64,000 bases of DNA from an uncultured Nitrospirota bacterium (GTDB lineage: Bacteria; Nitrospirota; Nitrospiria; Nitrospirales; UBA8639). The notes below the pieces were generated by a model, which searched no databases, was not told the origin of the DNA, and worked only from the letters and a program-made list of their open reading frames with translations. Within the stretch, counting starts at the first letter, position 1. The number at the start of each line of letters is the position of its first letter. The stretch spans positions 186,001-250,000 of the forward strand of contig CAKZPV010000031.1 of the NCBI GenBank assembly GCA_937139405.1. Reading direction: 5' to 3'. Shown here piece after piece: positions 1 through 8,382 of the stretch. Made by a program: the position numbers and the translations under genes.

Positions 1-298
1 TGTTATGCTTAACATCGACAGATACCAGCTGAACAAATTGCTGTGTGTATGGCTGAGGTATACGTATTGGACAGGTCACATGGACTGAATTTGATTTACT
101 GAAATTTTGAACCAATTGGCTATCGTAGTACAAGTTGTCTCCCGCTACCGGTGTATAAGGTTGACACATAATTCCAGGATAGGTCTCGAATTCTGTAGCT
201 TGGGCATTATCATTTTGGACTCCAAGAAAGCTGCACAGCAGACCGACTCCCATGATGACACGTACAAACTTTGTGGTGTGTTTAAGAGTTTTGTTCAT
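1..298 (-). CDS. Secreted protein of unknown family (C-terminus beyond window)
   Basis: The frame opens at an ATG complementary to 296-298 and stays open to the window edge, giving 99 residues with no stop. A clear AGGAG Shine-Dalgarno lies about 7 nt upstream. Residues 1-34 form a Sec signal peptide: a basic start (MNKTLKHTTKFVR), a hydrophobic core (MGVGLLCSFLGV) and an AQA-type cleavage site. The mature part has two Cys residues (near GIMCQPY and HVTCPI) that could form a disulfide in the periplasm. I do not recognise the family. The plus-strand frame over the same bases is its shadow. Confidence 0.7.
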   Translation of the reverse strand, partial: MNKTLKHTTKFVRVIMGVGLLCSFLGVQNDNAQATEFETYPGIMCQPYTPVAGDNLYYDSQLVQNFSKSNSVHVTCPIRIPQPYTQQFVQLVSVDVKHN

Positions 299-1160
299 GG
301 TGCTTCTCCTTTTGAATATAGATTGACTTTCTTTCAGCCCAATCGTGTGGTGGTGTATAGTTAACTGGTTTCTACAGATCTGTTTGATTTCTCTTTCATG
401 CATAACCATCCTCAGAGCACAGCCCATGCCAAAAACAACATCGACGTAAAAAATTTATTCAATCCTACTGTAGGTCAAGGATATTCTGACTGAGAGCAAA
501 GAAAGGTAGGCTTATCTATCAACTCGAGGGTGTACTAGATATTTATATTGATATTCTTTCTATTTTCATATTTCAAACCGGTCTTTTCATTAAATATTCG
601 TAGGCTTTTCGAATCTACACTGTTTTAGGCTCATCTCCACAGTGAGTGGGTTTAGGAGGGCGTTGGCTTAGCATTTTGTCAGAGTTATTTTTTTGACTTT
701 TCCCAATAAGAAACGGACCCAATCGCTATGCTTTTGAGAGAACTTGCTTCAATAGAAGAGTTATTATTTCAAATTGTTTAAATTCCTTTCCTACTATTTG
801 ATATGGCAGAAAAAAATGCACAGACCAAAGAACAACCAGTTGCCTAAACTCGTTTGAGGGAAAGTCAGCGACTTCCCTTTGACAAATAGGCCAACTTGCT
901 AGCATTAACCAGCAGTGAATACAGCTAATACCGCCGAGCACCAGACCTACTTAATAAAACTAAGAACCAATGCTGGGTCATTAGAGATACAATCTTTTAC
1001 ACTGTGGACACCATCAACGAACAGCGGATCTCTTCCTTTTAGACTTGAGAACTCGCCTGCTCAATTAATTTAGTGAGGTTGTCCCCCTATATACACCACC
1101 GTATAATGGAGCGAGTCCCGTGCCTCACCATTCATCACCATATATTGAACAGGATTGCTC
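299..1160. other. Long AT-rich intergenic region
   Basis: About 860 bases without a convincing gene. The only frames of any length (for example minus 726-941) lack a ribosome-binding site and have odd composition. The left part must carry the promoter of the leftward secreted-protein gene. The right end carries a good sigma-70-type promoter for the CbbQ-like gene. I see no repeat or RNA gene in the rest. Confidence 0.6.
1079..1107 (+). promoter_or_regulatory. Sigma-70-type promoter for the CbbQ-like gene
   Basis: A TTGTCC -35 element at 1079-1084 and a perfect TATAAT -10 at 1102-1107 are separated by 17 bases. Transcription would start near 1114, leaving a leader of about 47 nt before the ATG at 1161. 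Confidence 0.65.
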
Positions 1161-1973
1161 ATGAAGGGCCAAGAATACGGTATTGAACAATTTCGAGTGA
1201 CCGAAGAACCGTTTTACCAGGAAGTGAACGGGGAAATCGGTCTCTTTTCAGTTGGAGCTAAAAATAAAATTCCGGTCATGCTGAAGGGACCAACCGGTTG
1301 CGGAAAAACTCGGTTCGTTCAACATATGGCCCACAAACTGAATCGCCCACTGATCACGGTCGCCTGCCATGAAGACTTAACGGCTTCGGATCTCATCGGT
1401 CGGTATTTGTTAAAGGGCGACGAAACGGTGTGGGTGGATGGACCTCTGACCTTGGGCGTGAAACATGGGGCCATCGTCTATCTTGATGAAGTCGTCGAAG
1501 CTCGCAAAGACACCACCGTGCTGATTCACCCTTTGAGCGATGATCGCCGTTTTTTACCGATTGAGAAAAAAGGCCAGGTCATTCAAGCTGTAGATGAATT
1601 CTTATTGGTCATTTCCTATAACCCCGGGTATCAGTCTGTTCTCAAAGAGCTTAAACAAAGCACCAAACAACGATTTATGGCCATTGAGTTTGGCTATCCG
1701 CCCAAAGACACGGAAATTCAGATTGTCGAGCATGAAGCAAAAATTTCGAGAGACATGGCCACGCGCCTCGTTAAACTAGGAGAAAAGGTACGAAACCTTC
1801 GGAGCCACGGGCTAGAAGAAGGTGTCAGCACTCGGCTTCTGATCTATGCCGGAACGTTAATTGAGCAGGGCGTGGCACCAGACCGAGCTTGCGATGCCGC
1901 CGTCACGCGCCCCATTACCGACGACACTGACATGCAACGCAGCATTCAGGAATTAATTAAAGCTATTTTTTAG
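1161..1973 (+). CDS. CbbQ/NirQ/NorQ-type AAA+ ATPase (MoxR-like)
   Basis: A 270-residue AAA+ ATPase. Walker A GPTGCGKT is at residues 43-50, Walker B YLDE at 107-110, and the C-terminal part resembles the CbbQ_C domain. Family members remodel metalloenzymes (Rubisco, NO reductase) together with a VWA partner such as CbbO or NorD. No VWA gene lies nearby, so the client is unknown. A TTG at 1155 extends the frame by two codons, but ACAGGA at 1149-1154 is properly spaced only for the ATG at 1161. The gene has its own promoter. Family assignment is firm; substrate is unknown. Confidence 0.88.
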   Translation: MKGQEYGIEQFRVTEEPFYQEVNGEIGLFSVGAKNKIPVMLKGPTGCGKTRFVQHMAHKLNRPLITVACHEDLTASDLIGRYLLKGDETVWVDGPLTLGVKHGAIVYLDEVVEARKDTTVLIHPLSDDRRFLPIEKKGQVIQAVDEFLLVISYNPGYQSVLKELKQSTKQRFMAIEFGYPPKDTEIQIVEHEAKISRDMATRLVKLGEKVRNLRSHGLEEGVSTRLLIYAGTLIEQGVAPDRACDAAVTRPITDDTDMQRSIQELIKAIF

Positions 1974-1992
1974 TTGGTTGGCCTCCAACTAA
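1970..1992 (+). other. Hairpin at the 3' end of the CbbQ-like gene
   Basis: A perfect 8-bp stem (TTAGTTGG / CCAACTAA) with a 7-nt loop contains the stop codon. No T-run follows it on the plus strand, so it may stabilise the mRNA end rather than terminate transcription. Confidence 0.3.
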
Positions 1993-2121
1993 TCGAAGCC
2001 TGCCAATCCCCTTTAGTCTTCCTCCAATCTTACCGATAACGTCCAAAGGGCTTTTACAAGTCTTTGGTAGATCCCTCGCAAAGTCGATCAGCTGAAAAAA
2101 ACTAAAGGAAGGAGTTAATCG

Positions 2122-2460
2122 GTGAAACCAAAAATCTCAAACGATCCCATGTATCAGTTGCTCCGAGAAGGGAAAATTACTGAATTCAATGCCCGTTTTG
2201 AAGGAGGCGAAAAACCGGATCTCGCAAATTGCGATTTTCGTAGTGTAGATCTTCGTGGTCTGGATGTCGCAGGAGTGAATTTTAGTGGGAGTTATTTTCG
2301 TCAAGCTGACATTCGCGGGTTAGACCTCTCCCAATGCAATGTTGAAGGAGCCAGTATTAACGGCGCTCATATTTCTGGCACGTTGTTTCCCAAAGAACTG
2401 AGTGCACAGGAAATTCTTCTGTCTCACCAACAGGGAACGCGAATGCGATACAGCATCTAA
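2122..2460 (+). CDS. Pentapeptide-repeat protein
   Basis: A 112-residue protein starting at GTG with a strong AAGGAAGGAG site 7 nt upstream. Residues about 33-85 are tandem pentapeptides of the A(D/N)LXX type (CDFRS, VDLRG, LDVAG, VNFSG, ADIRG, LDLSQ, ASING), expected to form about three coils of a right-handed quadrilateral beta-helix. The tail (FPKELSAQEILLS...GTRMRY) is non-repetitive. There is no signal peptide, so it should be cytoplasmic. Such proteins act by protein contact (some mimic DNA); no specific role can be read. It lies between the AAA+ and HAD genes on the same strand but is separated by about 120-150 nt from each. Confidence 0.82.
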   Translation: MKPKISNDPMYQLLREGKITEFNARFEGGEKPDLANCDFRSVDLRGLDVAGVNFSGSYFRQADIRGLDLSQCNVEGASINGAHISGTLFPKELSAQEILLSHQQGTRMRYSI

Positions 2461-2580
2461 ACATCATCTCTCTAGTCTATTAGTTTTTTCCACCTTATCC
2501 CCATCCTCTCTCTCACGTTCGTTGACAGTCTTTCGTCGTCTACTTACACTAAATCTCTTCGTACACCTAGAGAAACTACT

Positions 2581-3459
2581 ATGACTCATCCGCATAATAT
2601 CATCGCACTCGTGTATGACTTTGATCATACATTGAGCCCCCATTATATGCAGGACCATACGATACTTCGCCATGCCGGTATCAATCCTAAAGAGTTTTGG
2701 CCAAGCTGCACCGCCCTCATTAACGAAAAAGGCTATGATCAAGAATTAGCCTATATGAAGCGAATGCTGGAAGTTGAAGCCATTCGTGCATTATCAAACA
2801 ATGACTTGAAGAACATGGGGGCCGATTTGACCTTTTTCCCTGGCGTCCCCGAGTGTTTTGAAGAACTCAATGCATTGTTCAGTCCCCAGGAATATGAAGA
2901 GCTAGGCATCCGACTTGAGCATTATGTGGTGAGTTCAGGACTCAAAGCCATTTTGGATGGGAGCCACATCGCTAAGTATGTTAAGGCCATATTTGGATGT
3001 GAATTTGATGAGGATGACGGACGCATTAGCTTTCCCAAGCGTACGATTAGCCATACACAGAAAACTCAATTCCTGTTCCGCGTCAATAAAGGATTGTTGG
3101 ATATGGATCAAGATGTGAATGATCATATGCCGGAAGAGGCTCGCCGAGTGCCATTTCGCCATATGCTGTATGTCGGTGATGGGCCAACAGATGTTCCCTG
3201 TTTTACCTTGATGAAAAAAAACGGCGGCTTTGCTGTAGCCGTCTACAATGCCGAAGATCATTCGAGACGGTCATTTGAAAAATGTTTTCAACTCGCACAC
3301 CATGCCGATCGAGTCCATTTCATGGCTCCAGCAGATTACCGTGCCGGAAGCCATCTGCGACTCATTCTTGAGCAGCACATCAAAGAAATTGCCAACGGCG
3401 TCTTAGAAGAACGGCGTCAAGGGGCCGAAAAGAGTCGCGTGCCCGCGCCAACACCATAA
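2581..3459 (+). CDS. HAD-superfamily phosphatase
   Basis: A 292-residue haloacid dehalogenase-like hydrolase. Motif I is DFDHT at residues 13-17 (nucleophile Asp13, acid/base Asp15). A motif II-like VVSSG lies near residue 120 and the metal-binding GDGPTDV near residue 200. The long insert between motifs I and II is a C1-type cap that would select the substrate. Family members dephosphorylate small metabolites; the substrate here is not evident. There is no signal peptide. The tail after about residue 275 is Arg/Ala/Pro rich and probably disordered. No partner gene suggests a pathway. Confidence 0.85.
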   Translation: MTHPHNIIALVYDFDHTLSPHYMQDHTILRHAGINPKEFWPSCTALINEKGYDQELAYMKRMLEVEAIRALSNNDLKNMGADLTFFPGVPECFEELNALFSPQEYEELGIRLEHYVVSSGLKAILDGSHIAKYVKAIFGCEFDEDDGRISFPKRTISHTQKTQFLFRVNKGLLDMDQDVNDHMPEEARRVPFRHMLYVGDGPTDVPCFTLMKKNGGFAVAVYNAEDHSRRSFEKCFQLAHHADRVHFMAPADYRAGSHLRLILEQHIKEIANGVLEERRQGAEKSRVPAPTP

Positions 3460-3596
3460 TTTGTCGTTTATTCAAACGTTTAGAGTTTTTGTGCCAACAG
3501 ACCATTTCCCTGCATTGCACAACTCTTTTCCAGTCGAGTAAGGTATAAGAAGAACATGACTTTATCGCCCATCGCCTTCTTGCTAGGAGGTGAATC

Positions 3597-4199
3597 ATGC
3601 ATAATCTAAATATCTCTCTTCTCCCCAAAGGGATTTCCCTAATATTTATTCTTGTTCTATTCGGTAGTCCTTGCTGGGCAGATGATCCCTTTGGCAATTC
3701 CACACTGACTCCTAACAACAATTCCCCAAAAGAAATAGCCTTCGATCAAGTTAATTGGAAACGCGTGCAAGGTATCTTTAGCTGGATCACGATGGCCAGA
3801 GGATTCAGTGATACGGCTTGGAATTCCTCAGAAGGCAGGCCAGGATGGCGGACGATGGAAGATGCCTACGTCAAACCCATTGACCCAGGCGTGTCTGAAT
3901 TTCCGGCTGATACTGACATTTTTTATATCGTCTTTGAAGGGCAGCCATTAGATGCTCCTGCACAATTTGCGGCAGCCTGGTTTGAAATGAAAGACGGAAA
4001 GGTTGAGTCAAATACGCCAGTGGACAAAGATGTGATTGAGTTGGAAATGAATCAACGATTTGGATATTTCGAGATTTACCAACCAGAAAAAGGATGGAAA
4101 CCTGGAGACTATTTGGTCAAAATCTTCTATGGCTCACCTGGACAAGACCTTCACGCTGTCAACGTCATCGGCACCATGCAATTCACGATTACAAATTAA
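3597..4199 (+). CDS. Exported protein of unknown function
   Basis: A 200-residue protein with a near-ideal TAGGAGGTG ribosome-binding site 5 nt before the ATG. Residues 1-29 are a Sec signal peptide (basic N-region, hydrophobic ISLIFILVLFGSP, cleavage after CWA). The mature part starts with a Gly/Asn/Thr-rich linker, then has a globular domain whose last 90 residues alternate like beta strands (FYIVFEG, AAWFEM, GDYLVKIFYG, GTMQFTITN), compatible with an immunoglobulin-like sandwich. I do not recognise a named family. The strong site suggests abundant periplasmic expression. Neighbours give no functional clue. Confidence 0.72.
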   Translation: MHNLNISLLPKGISLIFILVLFGSPCWADDPFGNSTLTPNNNSPKEIAFDQVNWKRVQGIFSWITMARGFSDTAWNSSEGRPGWRTMEDAYVKPIDPGVSEFPADTDIFYIVFEGQPLDAPAQFAAAWFEMKDGKVESNTPVDKDVIELEMNQRFGYFEIYQPEKGWKPGDYLVKIFYGSPGQDLHAVNVIGTMQFTITN

Positions 4200-4519
4200 A
4201 CCTTTTAAAGATTTGCAGCCCATCGAAATAATTCCCAAATCTTGCTCAAGGGACTCATCCTCGTCATCATCCTTGACCGAATGAGGAATACTCGCAGCCG
4301 TCCAAGCACAGTCTGTTGGAATGAGATTTCCCATGTCCCCATCGGCTACTTATCCGACCCCTGTCGCTCATTCCTATGGGTGGATACTTTCATAACCATG
4401 CGGGCCTTGTTTGAGTGAAGCAAGTTAGTCAACCCTCCCTGAAATGTGACCATCTCCCATGATGCTAGACAAGGGATCAATGGTTTTGGATGCTTTTTAC
4501 CGAAACAAAAGGATCTCAA
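4200..4519. other. Convergent intergenic region
   Basis: About 320 bases between the 3' ends of the exported-protein gene (plus) and the radical SAM gene (minus). I see no clear intrinsic terminator, repeat or small gene. The short frames here have no ribosome-binding site. Confidence 0.5.
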
Positions 4520-6151
4520 CTACCGCATCGGATTGGGTGCAGGATTAGGAGGAAGCGATTGTGAACCTGATGGCCGGCGGGAGCGGAGGATTTCTTCCAG
4601 GGTCAGGAGGGCATCACGGCCGGAATTGGTTTCGAAGCCTTTAGAAAGACTCGTATCGGCATAGGTGTGACCCTGTTGTTGAGTGGCACTTTGACTGAGA
4701 CTGCCAGACCAGGGTCGCGGATCCCGTGAGCCATGCTTCCGACCCCAAGCCGCCAGACAAGCTTTGGCAATGATTTTGTTGAGCGGTGCTGGATTGTAGA
4801 GCATCTTTTTGATGTTCCAGGGTGTGAGACTCAGCGGATTATAGCCATTCGAGAGATAGCCTTCCGAGAGCAAGCGTTCTTCCAGATCCGTATTAGGCTG
4901 AATTCCTAAGAAAAACATCAACGGAAAGACCCGCTCTTCCCCTAATATCGACGCCACCATTTTATAGGACTCAATACTTTGCAGGAGCGTCTCTTCGGTT
5001 TCATCGGGTGAATTCAGCGAATAATTCAGGATCACTCTTCCCTTAAACCCAGCTTCCTTCAAATGCCGGCACCCATCATAGAGATGTTCAAGTTTGAACC
5101 CCATATGCAAGCTATTTAGAACTTTTTGTGACCCCGCCGTGACCGCCACTTCTAAATCCCCCACGCCTGATTGCACCATCAGTTTTGCCATGGCGGCATT
5201 AATCAAGGAGGTACGGATATAGCCAGACCATTCAATATCTAATTTCAGGGCAATGATCCGCTCCAATATCTCGGTGCATTGCGGATAAGCTTCCTTGCCG
5301 GTAATAAATTGCGCGTCGGTAAACCAGAACCTCCGTGCACCCCATTGATGGTAATACTGCGCAATATCCTGCACGACATTCTCGGCAGGACGATAGCGAA
5401 CACGCTTTCCTTCGATATAGGGGTAGAGACAAAAAGCACAATCATACGGACAGCCACGCTTGCTTTGGACCCCGATACTCTCACCGATGTATTCCGCGTA
5501 TTGAGGGAAAATCGAAGTCAAATAGGAAATATCGACTGATAAAGAATCCAACAATGCCGGAGTCGATTTCGTCCCTTTGGTCACTCGGCCCTCTTCTCTT
5601 ATGATAAATCGTTCCTCGCCCAAGGATTCACCATTGAGCACCTTCAAAATGGCATCCTCGCCTTCACCTAAAATCCCGATGATGCCCTCTGGAAGCTTCT
5701 CCATTAATTGATCAGCAAAAGCCGTGAAGGCCCCTCCCCCGATCATCATTCTTGTCGAAGGAAATTCTTTTTGTATCAGCCAGGGATAGGACAGATTGTG
5801 TCGAATGTCGGTGTAATAGCGGTAGAGATTGCGAAGACCCTGGACAGAAGCCACTGCACGTTTAAACGGATTACTGGCATAGTAAAAATTGAAGGCATGT
5901 TCGAGTGAGGCATCCCCTTCATGTGGGGAAAAAATCTGAATATCCCGCCACGAAAACCCTACTAACTCGGGCTGAAAGACCTTAGTGGCCTCACGGAGTT
6001 TGGCTTGACGTTGATTGGGAGGGAAGAGAGAGAGATCGAGAATTTGCTGGCGAACATCTGGACGCCGCCGATGAATAAAATCGGCTAAATACGTGATCCC
6101 CGTGGGATACACTTTTTTACAAGGCAGAAAAACATACAGAATGGAATTCAT
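4520..6151 (-). CDS. B12-binding-domain radical SAM protein
   Basis: A 543-residue protein. Residues about 1-180 look like a cobalamin-binding Rossmann region, with IGGGAFTAF near 137-145 and GEGEDAI near 162-168. The radical SAM core follows, with the [4Fe-4S] cluster cysteines in CPYDCAFC at residues 234, 238 and 241. Relatives catalyse methylations, ring contractions or cyclisations using adenosyl radicals and sometimes cobalamin. It starts 4 nt after menG on the same strand and is probably cotranscribed, so a lipid or quinone substrate is possible, but that is inference. The last 60 residues are Ser/Pro/Arg rich and look disordered. Confidence 0.85.
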   Translation of the reverse strand: MNSILYVFLPCKKVYPTGITYLADFIHRRRPDVRQQILDLSLFPPNQRQAKLREATKVFQPELVGFSWRDIQIFSPHEGDASLEHAFNFYYASNPFKRAVASVQGLRNLYRYYTDIRHNLSYPWLIQKEFPSTRMMIGGGAFTAFADQLMEKLPEGIIGILGEGEDAILKVLNGESLGEERFIIREEGRVTKGTKSTPALLDSLSVDISYLTSIFPQYAEYIGESIGVQSKRGCPYDCAFCLYPYIEGKRVRYRPAENVVQDIAQYYHQWGARRFWFTDAQFITGKEAYPQCTEILERIIALKLDIEWSGYIRTSLINAAMAKLMVQSGVGDLEVAVTAGSQKVLNSLHMGFKLEHLYDGCRHLKEAGFKGRVILNYSLNSPDETEETLLQSIESYKMVASILGEERVFPLMFFLGIQPNTDLEERLLSEGYLSNGYNPLSLTPWNIKKMLYNPAPLNKIIAKACLAAWGRKHGSRDPRPWSGSLSQSATQQQGHTYADTSLSKGFETNSGRDALLTLEEILRSRRPSGSQSLPPNPAPNPMR

Positions 6152-6155
6152 GGGG

Positions 6156-6917
6156 TTACTTCACCGCCACATGGATCGCGACGATACCACCCGTCAAATT
6201 ATCGTAGTCCACCGTTCCAAAACCGGCATCTTTCAACATTCCACACAACCGTTGTTGATCGGGAAAATTCCGAATCGATGCGGGTAAATATTCATATACG
6301 CCCGTCCCATCTCTGGCCACGACAGTGCCGATCCATGGCAAGAGATGAAACGAATACCAATCATAGATCTTTCGAAATCCCGCAGACACCGGACGGGAAA
6401 ATTCCAAACAGACAAAGCGTCCACCGGGTTTCAAGACACGAGCAATTTCCTTGAGGGCTTGCGGAAGATTGCCGACATTGCGAATACAAAAGCCAGCCGT
6501 GACCGTCTCAAAGGAATTATCGGGAAAGGTCAGATGCTCCGCATTCATTTGTAAGCAGGCAATTCGACTTGCTAATTTTTTTGAACGAACTTTTTGTTGC
6601 CCCACTCGTAACATCGCCACATTCAAATCAGCCGCAATGATTTTTGAGGAAAATTCGAGATGGCGATCCAACAAAATAGCCAGATCACAGGTTCCAGCCC
6701 CCAAATCTAACGACTGCGTATTGAGCTGTTGTGGAACATGCGCGATGGCCTTGCGTTTCCATGAATGATGCAGGCCAAAACTGAGGAGAGAATTGTTCAG
6801 GTCATAAAATCGAGCGATCGCCGTAAACATCCGTTGAACAGCTTGCTCGCGGGCTGGGCCAGTCCATGTCGAGGCCGATTTTCCTGGAATGTGAGCGTTT
6901 TCCATGGCAGGAACCAT
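6156..6917 (-). CDS. menG: Demethylmenaquinone/ubiquinone C-methyltransferase (UbiE/MenG family)
   Basis: A 253-residue class I SAM methyltransferase. The SAM-binding motif LDLGAGT is at residues 70-76. UbiE signatures follow: GFCIRNV, LKPGGRFVCLEFS, EYLPASIRNFP and a C-terminal LTGGIVAIH. The enzyme C-methylates the quinone ring in the last step of menaquinone (or ubiquinone) synthesis at the membrane surface. Menaquinone is the likelier product if this is Nitrospirota. The first 20 residues are a short extension before the UbiE core. It is the first gene of a probable pair with the radical SAM gene 4 nt downstream. Confidence 0.9.
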   Translation of the reverse strand: MVPAMENAHIPGKSASTWTGPAREQAVQRMFTAIARFYDLNNSLLSFGLHHSWKRKAIAHVPQQLNTQSLDLGAGTCDLAILLDRHLEFSSKIIAADLNVAMLRVGQQKVRSKKLASRIACLQMNAEHLTFPDNSFETVTAGFCIRNVGNLPQALKEIARVLKPGGRFVCLEFSRPVSAGFRKIYDWYSFHLLPWIGTVVARDGTGVYEYLPASIRNFPDQQRLCGMLKDAGFGTVDYDNLTGGIVAIHVAVK

Positions 6918-7004
6918 CCACAGGACCTAGCACCCGTTCTCGGGATTTGTCAAATGAAATGAAGGCATCAGCACCATACATGAAAATGCAAAAGGCAGGA
7001 TGGG

Positions 7005-7448
7005 TTAAATAAATAATGTTGTTTCAGCACCAGCACAAGCAGCAAGAATGGCAGGGAGTCCCAGTACTTCGTCGACACCGTCCGTCACCGCTTGAGCATC
7101 CACGCCCATATATTCCAGGCCAGCGCTACAAGCTACGAGTTTGAATTGTCCAACTTGTTTGGCTTCCTGAAACATGTCAGAGATTAAAGGCACCTTCCGT
7201 TCCTGAATTAATCGGGCAACTTCAGAAGCCTGTACGGCATATTCTGGAGGAAAATCTAATTCATTCAACCGCCCTTCGGCTAATTTTTTGATGGTCCAGA
7301 AAAGCAGTATCACCATCACATCCTTACCCATAGCCGACGCGGTCAAACCCAGAGTGGCCACTTGATGCAATTTATCGTATGTCGCATTGTGAGCGTAAAT
7401 GACGAAACGCGGCTTCGCGTTCTTCTTGCTCAAAGATTCAGCACTCAC
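7005..7448 (-). CDS. DsrE/DsrF-like family protein
   Basis: A 147-residue protein of the DsrE-like fold, starting at GTG. After a short basic lead (SLSKKNAKP), the core begins FVIYAHNATYDKLHQVATLGLTA, followed by an amphipathic helix and KLVACSAGLEYMGVDAQAV. That segment matches the conserved region holding the sulfur-carrying Cys in DsrE relatives. The C-terminus ends in a hydrophobic strand with a second Cys. Family members relay persulfide sulfur or bind membrane-associated thiol partners. It follows the ricT-like gene on the same strand with a gap of about 70 nt, so cotranscription is possible. Confidence 0.8.
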   Translation of the reverse strand: MSAESLSKKNAKPRFVIYAHNATYDKLHQVATLGLTASAMGKDVMVILLFWTIKKLAEGRLNELDFPPEYAVQASEVARLIQERKVPLISDMFQEAKQVGQFKLVACSAGLEYMGVDAQAVTDGVDEVLGLPAILAACAGAETTLFI

Positions 7449-7517
7449 AAACGTGATGACTCCAACAGTATCAATTCGATGTTTGTCACTGATTCAAGGC
7501 CTATTCGGCAGCAGGTC

Positions 7518-8243
7518 TTACCGCTTCACCGGACGAATGAGTGCGGGTGGTTTTCGCCGTATGAGCGTCCAGTCTTCTTCTTCATACAACAAACAACATT
7601 TGAGACGACCGCAGACGCCGATACGATGGCTATCCATATTGTTGATTGGACCATCCCCGCGACCTCGAGGATACACCGGCTTGAAATCAGTTAAAAAGCT
7701 CGAGCAACACAACACGAGCCCGCACGTATCCACTCCACTGAGCCTTCCAGCTTCCTCACGCGAGGAGATTTGCCGCATTTCGATTCGACATCCAAATCGG
7801 CGCGCAAGATCTTTAACCAGCTGACGAAAGTCAATTCGATCATCGGCGGTGTAAGTAAAAGTTAATGATCGCCGTAAAAAAGACCCAAAGACTTCAACCA
7901 ATTTCATCTTGAGGCCTAAGGTCTCTATCAGTTCCATGCAATAATCATGGCCTTCTTGCGCCAACCGCTCCTGACGGACAATGCCTCGTTCATCATTTTC
8001 GCTTGCCTTGCGAATAACCGCACACATCGCTCGCATCGGTGGAGTAAAGGGCAAAGATTGAGGGGGGAGATAGACCTTGGCAAACGTGTGATCAGTCTCT
8101 AGATCTAACAAGACCCAATCACCGATTTTGATCGAAGGATCATCGGTCCGCGTTTTCTTAACCTCTCCAAGATCTCGCACTTTCACGCCGATCACGATTA
8201 CCTGATCGGGATATGTTCCTTTTTCTTCAATGTCGGGTGCCAT
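7518..8243 (-). CDS. PSP1-domain (RicT-like) protein
   Basis: About 241 residues with the PSP1 C-terminal domain. The hallmark cysteines are at CGLVLCCSSFL and GVCGRLKCCLLYEEE; in Bacillus RicT the equivalent residues help bind Fe-S clusters in the RicAFT complex that supports RNA maturation. The lead part (VIVIGVKVRDLGEV...VLLDLETDHTFAKV) fits the N-terminal barrel of the family. Relative to the usual CGRxLCC, the third position is Leu rather than Arg. A GTG at 8246 is an alternative start; GGGAG lies 5-8 nt upstream of both. Its role outside Firmicutes is unsettled. Confidence 0.82.
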   Translation of the reverse strand: MAPDIEEKGTYPDQVIVIGVKVRDLGEVKKTRTDDPSIKIGDWVLLDLETDHTFAKVYLPPQSLPFTPPMRAMCAVIRKASENDERGIVRQERLAQEGHDYCMELIETLGLKMKLVEVFGSFLRRSLTFTYTADDRIDFRQLVKDLARRFGCRIEMRQISSREEAGRLSGVDTCGLVLCCSSFLTDFKPVYPRGRGDGPINNMDSHRIGVCGRLKCCLLYEEEDWTLIRRKPPALIRPVKR

Positions 8244-8382
8244 CACGCATGCTCCCAGGAAAAATTAGGTGGAGGTTCGTTCATCACGCTCAATCATACC
8301 GAACTTCCAGCGGGAGGCCAAGATAGCAGAAATGGTGAATGCAAAAGAACTCAGGAGCCGACCACGCCAAACATTCATCAAT

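Noticed and set aside
107-364. Plus-strand frame of 85 residues at the window start
   Set aside because: It is antisense to the better supported secreted-protein gene (1-298, minus), which has a ribosome-binding site and signal peptide.
726-941. Minus-strand 71-residue frame in the first long gap
   Set aside because: No ribosome-binding site, unusual composition and no recognisable pattern.
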